A stretch of DNA of 64,000 nucleotides from Hysterangium stoloniferum (Eukaryota > Basidiomycota > Agaricomycetes > Hysterangiales > Hysterangiaceae), in contig WHVD01000005.1 of the NCBI GenBank assembly GCA_015178975.1, positions 1,240,001 through 1,304,000 of the forward strand, written 5' to 3'. Every line of letters starts with the position of its first letter. Within the stretch, counting starts at the first letter, position 1. This document shows positions 22,775 through 33,768 of the stretch, piece after piece. The notes beneath the pieces were generated by a model, which searched no databases, was not told the origin of the DNA, and saw only the letters and a list, made by a program, of their open reading frames with translations. The translations under genes were made by a program, and so were the position numbers.

Positions 22775-24512
22775 TTATTTCTTCTTGGCAGCCTTCTCCG
22801 CAGCCTTCGTAACTAAAATATGATATAAGAAACAAGCAGGATCAAATGATAATTGACAAACGTACCCTTTCCGGCTTTTCCATCGGTCTTCTCAACAGAC
22901 TTGATGACACCAACAGCAACAGTTTGCCTCATGTCACGGACGGCAAAACGACCAAGAGGGGGGTACTCGTTGTAGGACTCGACGCACATCGGCTTACTCG
23001 GGACGAGCTTGACGATAGCAGCGTCACCTGACTTGACGAACTTGGGCGAAGCTTCCATAACCTTACCAGTTCGACGATCAATCTTTTCGATGAGTTCGGC
23101 GAACTTGCAGGCAATGTGGGCGGTGTGGCAATCGAGGACTGGGGCGTAACCAGCACCAATTTGACCGGGGTGGTTAAGGACAATGACCTGAGCGTTGAAC
23201 GAAGCAGCCTCCTTGGCGGGATCGTTCTTAGAGTCGGAGCAGACGTTTCCACGACGGATATCCTTGACCGAGACGTTCTTGACGTTGAATCCAACATTGT
23301 CTCCGGGCAAACCCTCAACAAGCTGTTCGTGGTGCATTTCGACGGACTTGACTTCAGTAGTGACGTTCGACGGCGCAAAGTTGACAACCATTCCGGCCTT
23401 GATAACACCAGTCTCAACACGACCGACGGGGACTGTGCCGATACCGCCGATTTTGTAGACATCCTGGAGGGGGAGACGGAGGGGCTTGTCAGAGGGCCGG
23501 GTTGGGGGCTCAATGGCATCAATGGCATCGAGAAGGGTCTTGCCCTTGACGGCACCAGCCTTGGTCTCCTTGGTCCAACCCTTGAACCATGGCATGCTGC
23601 ATCGCTTAATCAGCACGAAAGAATTATTGAATATTGCATGGAGTTACATACTTGGTGGACTCCTCCAACATGTTGTCACCGTGCCAACCGGAGATGGGAA
23701 CGAAGGCGACAGCCTTGGGGTTATAACCAACCTTCTTGATGAAGCCTGAAGTTTCTTTGATGATTTCGTTGAACCGATCCTCAGACCACTGCATTGATTA
23801 AGATTTGATGGTTGTCAACTCCGACAATTGATCTGATCGATGAAAAAAGTTCATACCTTGGTGGTGTCCATTTTGTTGACGGCAACAATAAGCTGCCTGA
23901 CGCCGAGAGTGAAGGCCAAAAGAGCGTGTTCACGAGTCTGACCATCCTTGGAAATACCGGCCTCAAATTCACCAGTTCCACCAGCGATGATGAGAATAGC
24001 GCAATCGGCCTGGGAAGTTCCTGTGATCATGTTCTTGATGAAATCTCGGTGACCGGGGGCATCAATGACCTATTTTGCAGTGTGTGAGCGCGAGGCTACT
24101 GAGGGAGAAACACACTACATACAGTGACCATGTAACGGGGGGTCTCGAACTTCCAGAGAGCGATATCAATGGTAATACCACGCTCACGCTCAGCCTTCAG
24201 TTTGTCGAGGACCCATGCTAGGGGAAGATATCAGGCGATTGCGCTCAAAAACACTAAATGAGTCAGAGAAGATGACGGACCATATTTGAACGAGCCCTTG
24301 CCCAGTTCAGCGGCTTCCTTCTCGAACTTTTCAATGGTACGCTTGTCGATACCACCGCACTTGTAGATGAGATGGCCAGTGGTGGTAGATTTACCAGAAT
24401 CGACGTGTCCGATGACTGAAAAGCGCAATCGATAAAAGATCAGTTGATATCGATGGACAAAAAAGACAATGTACAGACCAACGACGTTAACGTGAATTTT
24501 CTCTTTACCCAT
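22775..24512 (-). CDS. TEF1: Translation elongation factor 1-alpha
   Basis: Exons 24512-24479, 24415-24281, 24217-24123, 24069-23857, 23788-23652, 23596-22866 and 22812-22775 give 1383 nt, 460 residues, the exact family length. GTP-binding motifs are [17 protein letters not shown] and NKMD. Domains II and III follow with [20 protein letters not shown] and the C-terminal Lys-rich [13 protein letters not shown]. It brings aminoacyl-tRNA to the ribosome in the cytosol. Codon use is strongly biased to C-ending codons, as expected for a very highly expressed gene. Long open frames on both strands inside 22929-23739 are by-products of this bias. The frame is intact. Confidence 0.98.
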
Positions 24513-25166
24513 TTTAATGTAGTTCTGCGAGGCAAAGGTGAGTAAGTGGTTAGGAGGGTGGTGGGAGTCAGGAAAAAGGGTTTGTGCACTAGCGTTAAAA
24601 CGCCATCTGATTTAGGATGGACGGATCCATCGCCAACTGTGCTCACAGACATACGACGACGAGCAGGATGGAATAATACTTACTTAAAGAAGAAGCAAGA
24701 AGAAAAAAGGGGGTAAAAGACGATGGGGTGGTGGAGAGAAAGACGCGGCGTGGCCAAGGGTAGGACTTTTTCTATGTGAAATTTTGCGCCGGCTGACTCG
24801 ACCCTGTCGTCTGGCTAACTCCGATCTCGGCTTTGACTGATCAATATCAATTTCCCTACAAACAAAAAACAAGAGATAAAAAGAAAATATATATATTGCT
24901 AGTTAAATTGTTATTACATTACACAGTTAATGACTGATACATATTTATATGTAATTTTATAGATCAGGACAGTTGTTGTTGAAGTTTGCTGTAATGTATA
25001 ATGTAAATAGTGATGCTAATTGTGCTGTAACTTAAAAGAAAAAAGGTAGGGATGGGAATGCATACTGAAGAAGATAGATGAATAATGGATGAACCGATCT
25101 CATACCACCTGCCCCACCCCCTCTTTCTCTTCCATATAAAATACAGCGGGCAGGCGTCAATCATCC
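24513..25166. promoter_or_regulatory. 5' region of EF-1alpha and 3' spacer of the kinase gene
   Basis: The EF-1alpha leader side (24513-24880) has long pyrimidine tracts when read on the minus strand (around 24680-24730), a common feature of strongly expressed fungal promoters. A 5' UTR intron is possible, with several CT-rich acceptor-like sites, but I cannot fix its ends. 24880-25100 is very AT-rich. No gene is supported. Confidence 0.35.
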
Positions 25167-27219
25167 TCACCATCCATCCCTCCCAGCGAGGAATCGGCAG
25201 GATAAAATATACTCGAAGGTAGGTCTGTCCACCACGTCTACCTGCAGGCATTCCATTACCAGCTGATAAGCGTCACCGAGCCGTCCGCCACCATCGGGCT
25301 CTTCACCTTCGTCCTCATGGCCCTCATTACAGCGTTCGTCAAGGGCCATCCGAGCTTTAGCGAATGGTGAGGTAAGCCCCTCTTGTGCTTCTGTGGGTGT
25401 CAGGAACGGGCACTCTCCGACAAGCAAGACATAAGCCACAACACCAAAAGCCCAGACATCTTGCTCTTTGCCGTTGTAAGATTCTCCCCGAAGAATTTCG
25501 GGTCCCGCATAGTCGAGACTGTGGAAACGAAAGAAATTATCTGAGATATGCTGATCGGGTGTCCATAAACAAATAACTTACGTCCCACTAAACGTGTCCC
25601 AGCCACCTCTGCGCACTAAACCGGAGCTTCCAAAGTCTATTAAAATACATTTCCCGTCCGAAGGTCCTAATACAACATTCTCATCTTTAATATCACGGTG
25701 AACTACCAGAAACCGATGTAATTAACGTCTGAAAACACAAAACAAGGGGGCAGCAATACTTACCGATTCCTTTAGAATGAAGAAAGCAGAGTGCATCCGC
25801 GATTTGACCAAGATAACTTCTAATGAGATGCGCTGGTAAACCCTGGGGATACATTTCAACCAAATCAAATAGATCAGATGGCAGGGGTTCGCCGTCAGGT
25901 CCAGGAGGGGGAGAAGTCGACGGCAACACGAGGTAGTAGAAATGAGCATCTTCGAAAAAATCTAGAAGCGGACAAATGTTTGGATGACCCTTGGTCACAG
26001 CTGCTTCCTCCCAGTCAGACGTCACATGTCCTGTGTGCGGTATACCAAGACGCGATGGATCCCAAGGCCGACGGGGTGGTAGGACATACGACGTGTTCGA
26101 GATGGCCGACATGACATAGATCTCGATAGGTATCGTCCCAAGCTTTGGATGCTTTTTCCAGCAGTCGGCCAGAATGCGAGACTTGATCACCTGCTTCACT
26201 ATTAGAGGAGGCTACGGAATATGCTTGTTAGGAGTGCCTTGCATGAGCCCAGTATGCTGACTTACACCTAGTGTGCCATTGGCTGAACGCCTTCTCGCAC
26301 GTTTGACGAGGCCATACGCACCACGACCAGCTTCGCCATCAATAACGTAGTCATTGATACTGTGATCTCCCAAAAAATGAGACTCGTCTTGGTCTGGCGA
26401 TGGTGCACGGGTGCTGGAGGCCATACTAAGCAAGCTGCTCTGGCTGCCCTGGCGCGGCAAGAGATGAGAGGAAATAAGTACGTTCTGTGGGACGGGAGGT
26501 GGATCCTCAATAACTTTTAATCGACCAGCAACAAGGGAGACGCGCTTGTGTGACGAGCGGCGTCTGGATGGCGGTCTTGGCGCTGTCGACACTGTCGGTG
26601 AGCGTGAGGGAGATCTAGGCGCCTTTGGGGATGAAGGAGTCTTGGGACGCGAGGAAGTAGGTGATTGGGTAGAAGGCGAAACAGTCAAAGTTGACAGGGT
26701 GTCAGATTCAAGAGTGGGGGAAGTGACTCGAAGGGTGGATGGAGAAGAATTCGATCGCAAGTGATGTGCGTGGATTGTAGGTACCACGAGATGACCAGGG
26801 TGTGGTTCTGGCTCGAAACTGAACGGCTGGCCAAGTATGCTTTCAGCTTGCGGCGTACGACATGGATTTTCAGAGTCCTCATTGTGCTCCTGCAATGGTC
26901 GACGTTGACGCGAACGGGAACGCGACTGCTGTTGTTGTAGGCGATTTCGCTCTTCATTCTCCTTGGCGACCCAGTCAAAACCACGACCTAATGAGGTGAA
27001 TCCATAATGTTTGCTCCCCACACTGACTGTGCGTTGTAGTTTAGGTTGGTCTGGAGCCATCCAGCCATCGTCGCCTCCCCCATCACCACTTGAGAGGTCA
27101 TCAAAAGTAGCGTCTAAAGGCTGTGCGAGAGCCAGGGTGGAAGATGAGGTGGTGGATGAAAGGGAAAAAGATGGGGTTGTATTTGGTGCTGAAGCGGTAG
27201 CGAAGGGGCCAGGAAGAAC
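25167..27219 (-). CDS. Ser/Thr protein kinase, PAS-kinase-like (PSK) type, first exon unresolved
   Basis: Exons 27219-26266, 26211-25764, 25702-25582 and 25518-25167 are in one frame, at least 624 residues. The N-terminal half is disordered and rich in Ser, Pro, Arg and Gln, with KLQRTVSVGSKHYGFTSLGR and many SP sites. The kinase domain starts at DYVIDGEAGRGAYGLVKRAR (glycine loop). It continues with the Lys segment PLIVKQVIKSRILADCW, the catalytic loop HRDIKDEN, the DFG motif in LIDFGSSG and GPE in place of APE. HRDIKDEN followed by DFGS is typical of PAS kinases. In yeast these phosphorylate sugar-flux and translation targets; here the role is inferred. The frame stays open above 27219 but lacks an ATG, so a 5' exon is missing. 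The acceptor at 27220 (ctgcag) marks the first exon I trust. Confidence 0.82.
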
Positions 27220-27848
27220 CTGCAGCGAAACGAGCCAGTCGCTAGTTAAAAGACTTGCACTTTGAGGTGTAAATGCTATGCCGTTCACTATAGAGTGCAC
27301 AGAAAATACAGGCGAAAATGCCTGTTTAGACGATGTTAGAAAGCAGAGAAAAAAGGGCGACAAAGTAGCAGTAAAAACTTGGATAGTCACAGACAGCGCT
27401 TATGCCCAGTTGAGGTGGAGTCTCTCAATCAGGAGCTGTGACGTACGTATTCCCTATATACTATAACTCAATTTATAAAATAACTTTAATGATACAGGCT
27501 GTATTATATCGTAATAATTAAATATTACTGGGAATGACTCGTCTAGATAGCGTGCTATAGACGAGTCACTGAAGAGATAGACTAATCTGAAAGTAGATCT
27601 AGGGTCAATAATACCTTGCAATCTAAATATATCATCTCAGTTCTACAAAAATAAAGACATGAATACTTACGAAGGACCGTGACGAGTGCTTGAAATTCGA
27701 GTACACTCTCATTGCACTAACATTTTATTAGCTTGCCTTTATTAGCTTTGCACCATCCCAGGTGTAACAAGGACTTGCAAAGACGATAACGTTTGTGAAC
27801 ATCCATGTGACGTTTGGCATACGCGCCTTGATATGTACAGGCTCGGGC
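27220..27848. other. 5' side of the kinase gene, no further gene seen
   Basis: 27220-27390 is open in the kinase frame, but without ATG, and probably contains intron and 5' UTR. 27470-27850 is AT-rich, with no supported coding or RNA gene. Confidence 0.3.
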
Positions 27849-28043
27849 TCAACTATTGCCAGCCGTTGACAAACGATTAATTAGCTCTGTAGCTGGCAAT
27901 ATCAGCCGTTGGCCAGGGCCGGCAGATTTGATTTGTTCGAAAACATTATGAAGGGTGCGCTCCGCTCGCCGAACCTCTCTTATAGCAGTGTGCAACGCAC
28001 CCATCTTTAACGGTGCCGTCATCGCAGGGGTGATTGTGTTCAT
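27849..28043 (-). CDS. Small hypothetical protein, 64 residues
   Basis: One open exon runs from ATG 28043 to TGA 27849. The product is basic and helical in look (GALHTAIREVRRAERTLHNV, then FEQIKSAGPGQRLILPATEL), with no signal peptide or membrane segment. I do not recognise it. It could be the last exon of a longer gene, because the frame above the ATG reads through a short stretch. Composition looks coding, but length and isolation keep the call weak. Confidence 0.35.
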   Translation of the reverse strand: MNTITPAMTAPLKMGALHTAIREVRRAERTLHNVFEQIKSAGPGQRLILPATELINRLSTAGNS

Positions 28044-28367
28044 GGCGTTCTCCCGTGCGGCACATGAGGAAAAGTCGCAGTGGTGGTGTTTTATTTTTAT
28101 TTTTAAGTTATTTATTTATATGTTGGAAAGGGAGGTAGTTCTTATGTTAGTCGAAATGTTTTACTATGATAAAGATATTTTTGTATGAACATTAATGCTG
28201 TATTCATAACCCATCCATGAATTTTTAGTTTACATTTTCAGTCGGTTAATGGAAGTGGGTCATGGTGGACGCGATTTGACAGTGACGAATGACCGTGTGC
28301 CAATATTGTGCGGCCCGAGGAAAACTGATGGAATCATGTTTTCAATTCTTAACCTCTCTTAAGGGTG

Positions 28368-28870
28368 AGTGCAACAACTTATGAGCCGTTCATTCCCCAT
28401 TCATTGACGATAAGGCTTTGGAAGTCTAGCTCTTCCTTCAGTACGCCGTTGAGAAGTTTACTGTTTTGGCAGGTGGGGGTTTGGTTAAGCTTGTTGTACG
28501 AATACCTGCATACATATTCAACCTCGAGATCTAGCACGGGATTAATGGAGCACGACTTACATTACAGAGCCAATGCCTGCCTGGACAGCCCCGGCTAACG
28601 GCCATAGGTATACTTCGTGTAAAGTCTGGCCGTCAAGGTTTGAGTAGATCTGTGCTGCCTCGGGCCACCAGGAAAATCTTCTTGTTCATGGGCGATGCTG
28701 AGGTTAGATGTTAGTAAAGGTGCAATCAGGGAAGGAAAAAGACAAAGAAAAAGATGAAATAGCTCACAGATGCGTCACACGTGAAATGATGCTCTGGCTT
28801 TGGCAATGTTTTACGATCTCCACTGCGTTTCAACACCCGTGAGGAAAAGATCTGCCCCCGTTTCCTACCG
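28368..28870 (-). pseudogene. Relic of a GH3 beta-glucosidase
   Basis: Two segments match the catalytic region of glycoside hydrolase family 3 (secreted beta-glucosidases). One is [20 protein letters not shown] with [19 protein letters not shown] at 28670-28555. The other is YSYNKLNQTPTCQNSKLLNG then VLKEELDFQSLIVNEWG at 28505-28380. The family's nucleophile sits in an SDW motif; here the equivalent reads NEW, so the Asp is replaced. A one-base loss in a T run near 28673 breaks the frame, upstream sequence is scrambled and the reading ends at a stop near 28370. No other part of a GH3 gene is present nearby, so this is a truncated copy. Confidence 0.6.
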
Positions 28871-28969
28871 CCTTACTATAGTTGGGGCGCTCATATACGC
28901 AATACTCAGGACGCGACCTGAATAGACGTGGGGGAGGGGTCTGTGGGTAGCGCAGACAGACAGCCCGAG

Positions 28970-31900
28970 CTAACGAAAACCGGCATTCCTGAGTTCTCGG
29001 TCATAGTTATGGTAACTATTGAGTTCTTGTTGACTGAGGCTCTCGGCCCGCCGCTTTAACGACTTGGGAAGGTCCTCATCCACGATAAGCGAGTCCAGTT
29101 GCTTTTCAATGGAATCATGAAGATGTGAGGAGGACAATGATCCCACGGAGTTGGTTGATGGCAAATCTGGGTTAAACCCACAGTTAAGACTGAGTAGCTC
29201 TTGGATTTGTTGGTATATATCCCGATACAGTTCAAAATTGACTATATGGCCTTCGTCGCTTTCACCCAGGTAGGTCCTATGAGAGTCATACACAACACGG
29301 ATGTCCTTAAGGTGAACCTCTATCGGTGATCGTTAGACAAATTCCAGATATCCGACTTGTGGCGGGAGGGAACTCACTAATGCAAGGGATGCATGGATAT
29401 TTTGGAAATCTCAACAATTTCCGGTAATTGTGGGAATCTTCGCCTGAAGACACGAGGTTCTCCATCGACTTGACTATTTTTTTGTTTGGTTTGTCCAGCT
29501 TTTTAGTTCGTTTGAATTTCATGACAGTAGACCAAGAAATGCCATAAAAGAGGGCGGATGCTGAGGAAAAATTACGGCTTTCCCGACATTCCTAGAAGGA
29601 ATCTAATGTTAGATTGTAATGATTAATCTAAATAAAAATAAAGGGCTTACATCGGTAACACGAAGGAAAAATTTCAATCTTGTCGCTCTTTCATCTTGAT
29701 GGTCAGGCTCCAGAATCAACTTTTGTACCCAATACGACAACTTTGTATTTTTCGTGATGAATATCGAAAGGGTATTGTTTGGCGTGTTCTTTAACCAGTC
29801 TATGCAGTCCGAGGGAATTATCTTGCGGAAACGTTCGCTCTCAAGTTTTGTTAAAACGCCAGCTACAGCTGAGGGTGGTTTGTGAAATAAATGACTTGAT
29901 GGTTCCACGCTCAAATTCTGGTAAGAGAATGTAATAAGCGGCACATAGACGGGGTCAAATATAGTTATCTATTGGACAATTGAATCTTCCTAGAAAATAT
30001 CCGTACAGATCGAGGCATACCTGTGCGTTAATCAAGGATACTAATTCTTCCACGATGATATTGTCTGCTACTATTGTTGATTCGATGAACCTGACGAATT
30101 CTCTCATTTGGAGTAGTAAAGGCATATCCTTTCCCTGTGTATGTTGACTGGAGAGCCATAGCTTGAGAACTGAGAGTATAATGTAACCGCTGTAACCGAA
30201 TAACTACCAGGAAGATGCTCAGCAGAAGAAATAAAGCCCACGTGTTTTTGGTTGCCTTATAATTAGCTGGAGAAACAGCTCTGAAATGCTCGATAAGCCG
30301 CTTCAAGACCTCCTCGGCATTTGTGAAGGCTTGATAAGATGCCAGGAATATCTCTCTATATCGGATATCCATATAATTATCTAAAACATACTTGTGATTC
30401 AGAATCATCAATATAGAAAGCACGCATGGACCTTACCGAAGGAACCAGTAATCAGTCTGTCTATCAGGCTCAACACACTGCCCGAGACGACATTCCCATT
30501 CTTTCCATATTTAATATTGGACAACCTTCTTTGTTGGTCAGGATCGACAGTGATAATGCTGCTCGACGTAGGACCAGTACTATTTGGCGCACGAGACGTT
30601 GGAGAACGCCCAATTTCTTCTGAGTGAAAATCGGAGTGCTCGGACAGGCGCGGGGCTGAGAGCGGTAGGAGGACTTGCTGAGGGAGTCCTTGTTCCTCTA
30701 TACATTTAGCATAGTGAATCATTTTAAACTATCAATGACACCAACATTTACCTGGGCTGTTAGGTGGATGGAGTGGTGGCGCGCTTTTCACCATCTGCAG
30801 TAATTTCTGACTCAGCACCACATAATCACTATCAACCTCAGAGCTAAATTGCACAAGACCGATATGGTCCTTGTAGATAGCGACGGCCTCTGCATTTGAC
30901 ATCCCGAGCACAGTAGCGGAACGGCTTGGGATATGCTAGAAGTTGACTGTTAATAGAACACAAGCAAGGATTGAAAAAACTACTTGCTCTTGGTGGAAAA
31001 TATGATTTATATGATTTATATGATGCATAACAGAAGATGGTGGAATATTTACCACTAATGGCAGTGTATCGCGTCTCCAAGTGCTGTAGTCTCTCAGATG
31101 AAAGTCGCAAGTGTTTCATAATTTTGTTATTAGTTTGATAGGTAGTTGAGAATAACTTGCGTAAGGGAAAACGATCCCAGCCTGTGGTATCCATGCCCTG
31201 ATGCGGTGTTCCTAAATAAATGATGCCAAAAGTTGAGCTTTCGACGGCTTTGTGGTCTGGAAGATGTCTGTCGTTGGTGGCTTCTGCATAGACTAGTGCC
31301 TAAAATGGATGTGTTAGAAATAATTCACGGGTAATGAGATTATTTCTGTATCACCGGACATTTTTCAGAATGATCCCGCCGAGACAATGCGCAATGAAGA
31401 TTAACGGCCGTCTCTACAAGGCATTAATCATCCAAACTAGGATATGAGAAACATGGGTAATATACTTGGGTATGAGAATGTACTCTGAAAGTGGACAACT
31501 TTGCGATGAAGTCGGTGGATAAGTCGTCCAGATCCAGTTGAGATATATTTTCACCCCGAGTGCGTGCATCATACCCGTACGTCAGAATCCTTGCGTTGGT
31601 AATGACTGTCGGCAGTAAGTCGCGAAGCCAAAGAACATCGTTTTTCGCAGTGAAAGACGCCTCACTGGCTCCATCGAGTCCATGAATGGCGACGATACTG
31701 AAAGGAACAGTTGTGAGTTTTGTGGTTAGAAGCTTCCTTCTTACTCACTCGACGGTAGCAGAATCTCTACCAAATACGAGCTGCTTTATTCCAAAGGCCG
31801 ATGAACCGTTAGGATTCGGGGATCTAAAAGGCATAGAGACTGCTTGCTTCGCGATGGCAAAGGCCTAGACTGACTTGGTGGATGACAAGGACAAGGGGTA

Positions 31901-32045
31901 AACCGTGGGGGGAACCGAGTATACATACTCTGTAAGAGGAGTCATGTACGTGCACGTGAGAGGAGCACCGCCACCTCCTCCCTCTCAAGACGAGTTTATA
32001 GTCGATTGGTACCACTCCGATGTTCTCGAGGAGATCTGATGGCAT
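28970..32045 (-). CDS. Fusion protein: SERAC1-like alpha/beta-hydrolase plus RasGEF_N and RasGEF domains
   Basis: ATG 32045 opens MPSDLLENIGVV. An N-terminal alpha/beta-hydrolase region follows: IVAIHGLDGASEASFTAKND, LWLRDLLPTVITNARILTYG, RPLIFIAHCLGGIILKNALV, STFGIIYLGTPHQGMD and ATVLGMSNAEAVAIYKDHIG. This module is known at the front of fungal STAND/NLR proteins. After a Ser/Pro linker comes a RasGEF N-domain (IFLASYQAFTNAEEVLKRLI, LWLSSQHTQGKDMPLLLQMR) and a RasGEF catalytic domain (SAVAGVLTKLESERFRKIIP, CRESRNFSSASALFYGISWS, NYRKLLRFPKYPCIPC) ending at TAG 28972-28970. Most introns fit, including 30380 as acceptor between linker and RasGEF_N. Two joints, near 30950-31020 and near 30200, are off by one base. 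The usual nucleophile elbow G-H-S-x-G has Cys in place of Ser (AHCLGG). A Ras-family GTPase regulator role is inferred. Confidence 0.72.
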
Positions 32046-32299
32046 CAAAAGTGAACCGACTCGAGGGTTGGCTTGTCCCGCAAGTAGACCCCCAGCCACT
32101 CCATTACTCTAATAATATCCACAACAGTATTGTATGCGATTCCGGCAAGTATGCTGCGGGACAGCCATCATTACTTAGTATGTTATGTATTATCGCGAAT
32201 TTAAAAGAATGTCAACTTTTTTAACTATCAATAAAAGATTGAGGTAACCAAGAAAGAAAAAGAAAGCGAGCAGCAGAGACGGAAGAGTATAAAGAGTTC

Positions 32300-32873
32300 T
32301 GGCACGAGCACCTGTCTTTTTTTTTTTTTTTTTTGATATATTTGTATCCCGCTTCAAGCAACAATGGCTAACTGCGGCTAGGGGGTGAGAAGGCCCCCAG
32401 AGAAACTATGCTATGGTGGTACGAAGTTCCGAGTGAGCTACGTGCTGGAAGGGATTTTAGTAAGCAAAGGGGGGCAATGTAGATATATATACATGGTATA
32501 GCGCTGAGGCCTTGAGGCCTTGGGCCGAAGCCCCAAGAAAAGCCCCGAGATCCTGCTAGCAGGCATCGACAAGGGCTGCAGGCACACTGAAGTCTTGCAT
32601 TGCTAGTGCATAAGTGAATGCTGGAGTCGGGGGTAGCTGAAGGGTAGACCGCTGCCAGGCAGCAGTCATGGTTGGTAGGTGCCAGTGACATTCTGCAGAT
32701 GACACTGGTGCACGGCTGAAGGCTGCCAACTTTGACAGAGCAGTGAATTCAGAGGCCCCCAAACCTGTTCACTGTCATCCACCTCTCCGCCCCTCACCAC
32801 GAGCACTGGGGGCCCCAACCCCAGAGGCAGGTGGTGGTCACGGAACAAGAGAGCCTTGGCATGAGCACCTGTC
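32300..32873 (-). mobile_element. 540-bp poly(A) retroposon with 17-bp target-site duplication
   Basis: A run of 18 T at 32317-32334 marks a poly(A) tail on the minus strand. The element spans 32317-32856. It is bordered by tggcacgagcacctgtc at 32300-32316 and tggcatgagcacctgtc at 32857-32873, which differ at one base. This is the hallmark of target-primed retroposition by a LINE machinery. The body has no long open frame, is GC-rich and includes a small repeat built on gaggcctt near 32505-32525. I see no clear pol III A/B boxes, so it may be a SINE, a 5'-truncated LINE or a retrocopied transcript. Confidence 0.75.
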
Positions 32874-33027
32874 AAAATCAATCAATGTGACAGACTTGAC
32901 ATTCTAAAATATGAGCTTTGAACTCTTTTGGAATGCACCATCACCGTGCTGCCCGTTCAATTGTTTGAAGTTGTTACGACCAGACAATCCTGCCGGACTC
33001 CGGGCACTAACCCATACGCCCCCATGC

Positions 33028-33584
33028 TGTTAAGTGCTGTGTCGGGAACTTATTCCGGAACTATCGGGAAGTCACCGGGAAGTTGGGAACTACTAGATAG
33101 GGTCAGGACGTCGGCTTCAGCTTATGTGCTGCGCCTCTACGCAAATGCTCAATGTCCTTAATTTCGAAGGTGAGACTTATGATGGGAGTTACGGATATTC
33201 AGAGTTCCGAAGAGTTCCGAATATCGAGCGTACAGAAAGACGGGAGAAGGAATAAGAAACTAAATCGATATCAGATCTAAGGTAAAGTACAAATTTGCGG
33301 AAACTAATATAAGTCTGCTCGTTATTGTACTACAAACTAAGACCATAATAAGACGGAAACGGAAGTGTTCTTAAAACGGAAATACAATAAGACATATTAG
33401 GAAGGTAATATTCCGTAACAGGAATATAACAAACAAACGAGTGAATACTTGTCAATGGACAAATTACCAAATGCGGAACAAGGTGTTCCGTAGTCAGAGG
33501 TCAAAAGTCGGAAGTCGGGGATCGGAAGTCGGGAGTGGGAGACCGGAAGTTGGATATTGAAACATCTGGGAACGGGTCGTAACA
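33028..33584 (-). repeat. 3' LTR of the chromovirus (557 bp)
   Basis: It is nearly identical to 39950-40534. It begins TGTTAAGTG and ends CGTAACA in plus orientation. It lacks a segment of about 28 bp that the other LTR has around 40405-40435. Confidence 0.93.
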
Positions 33585-33712
33585 GTACCCCCCTGTTAGG
33601 CCGAAATCCCATAGAGGCGATTAGGTACTAAGTGTTTGAAGCGACGGCTGATTGTTATGTGTTGTGAAATTTACGCAAATATGGAGGTGAGAGTTTCGGC
33701 TGTTATTCTGAG

Positions 33713-33719
33713 TATAAAA
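33713..33719 (+). promoter_or_regulatory. TATA box of the opposite-strand gene inside the chromovirus
   Basis: The sequence tataaaa lies 50 bp upstream of ATG 33769. It is on the plus strand, opposite to gag-pol, which suggests this gene has its own promoter just inside the 3' LTR. Confidence 0.45.
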
Positions 33720-33768
33720 ACCTCCAAATATTCGAATTAACGTTTGTGTTTCTTCAACCACAACTTGT

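Noticed and set aside
22929..23739. Long open frames on both strands inside EF-1alpha
   Set aside because: They are by-products of the strong codon bias of EF-1alpha, which itself reads through with all GTPase motifs and the exact 460-residue length.
27220..27390. Kinase start at 27390
   Set aside because: That codon is GTG; there is no in-frame ATG in this stretch and a good splice acceptor lies at 27220, so a separate 5' exon is more likely.
30360..30430. Apparent phase error between linker and RasGEF_N
   Set aside because: Using the acceptor gttttag (exon from 30380) instead of the nearer cacaag restores the frame, so no lesion is needed here.
31000..31025. Short tandem repeat built on tatgattta
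   Set aside because: Three imperfect 9-bp units are too few to call a meaningful repeat; it may even be coding in the fusion gene.
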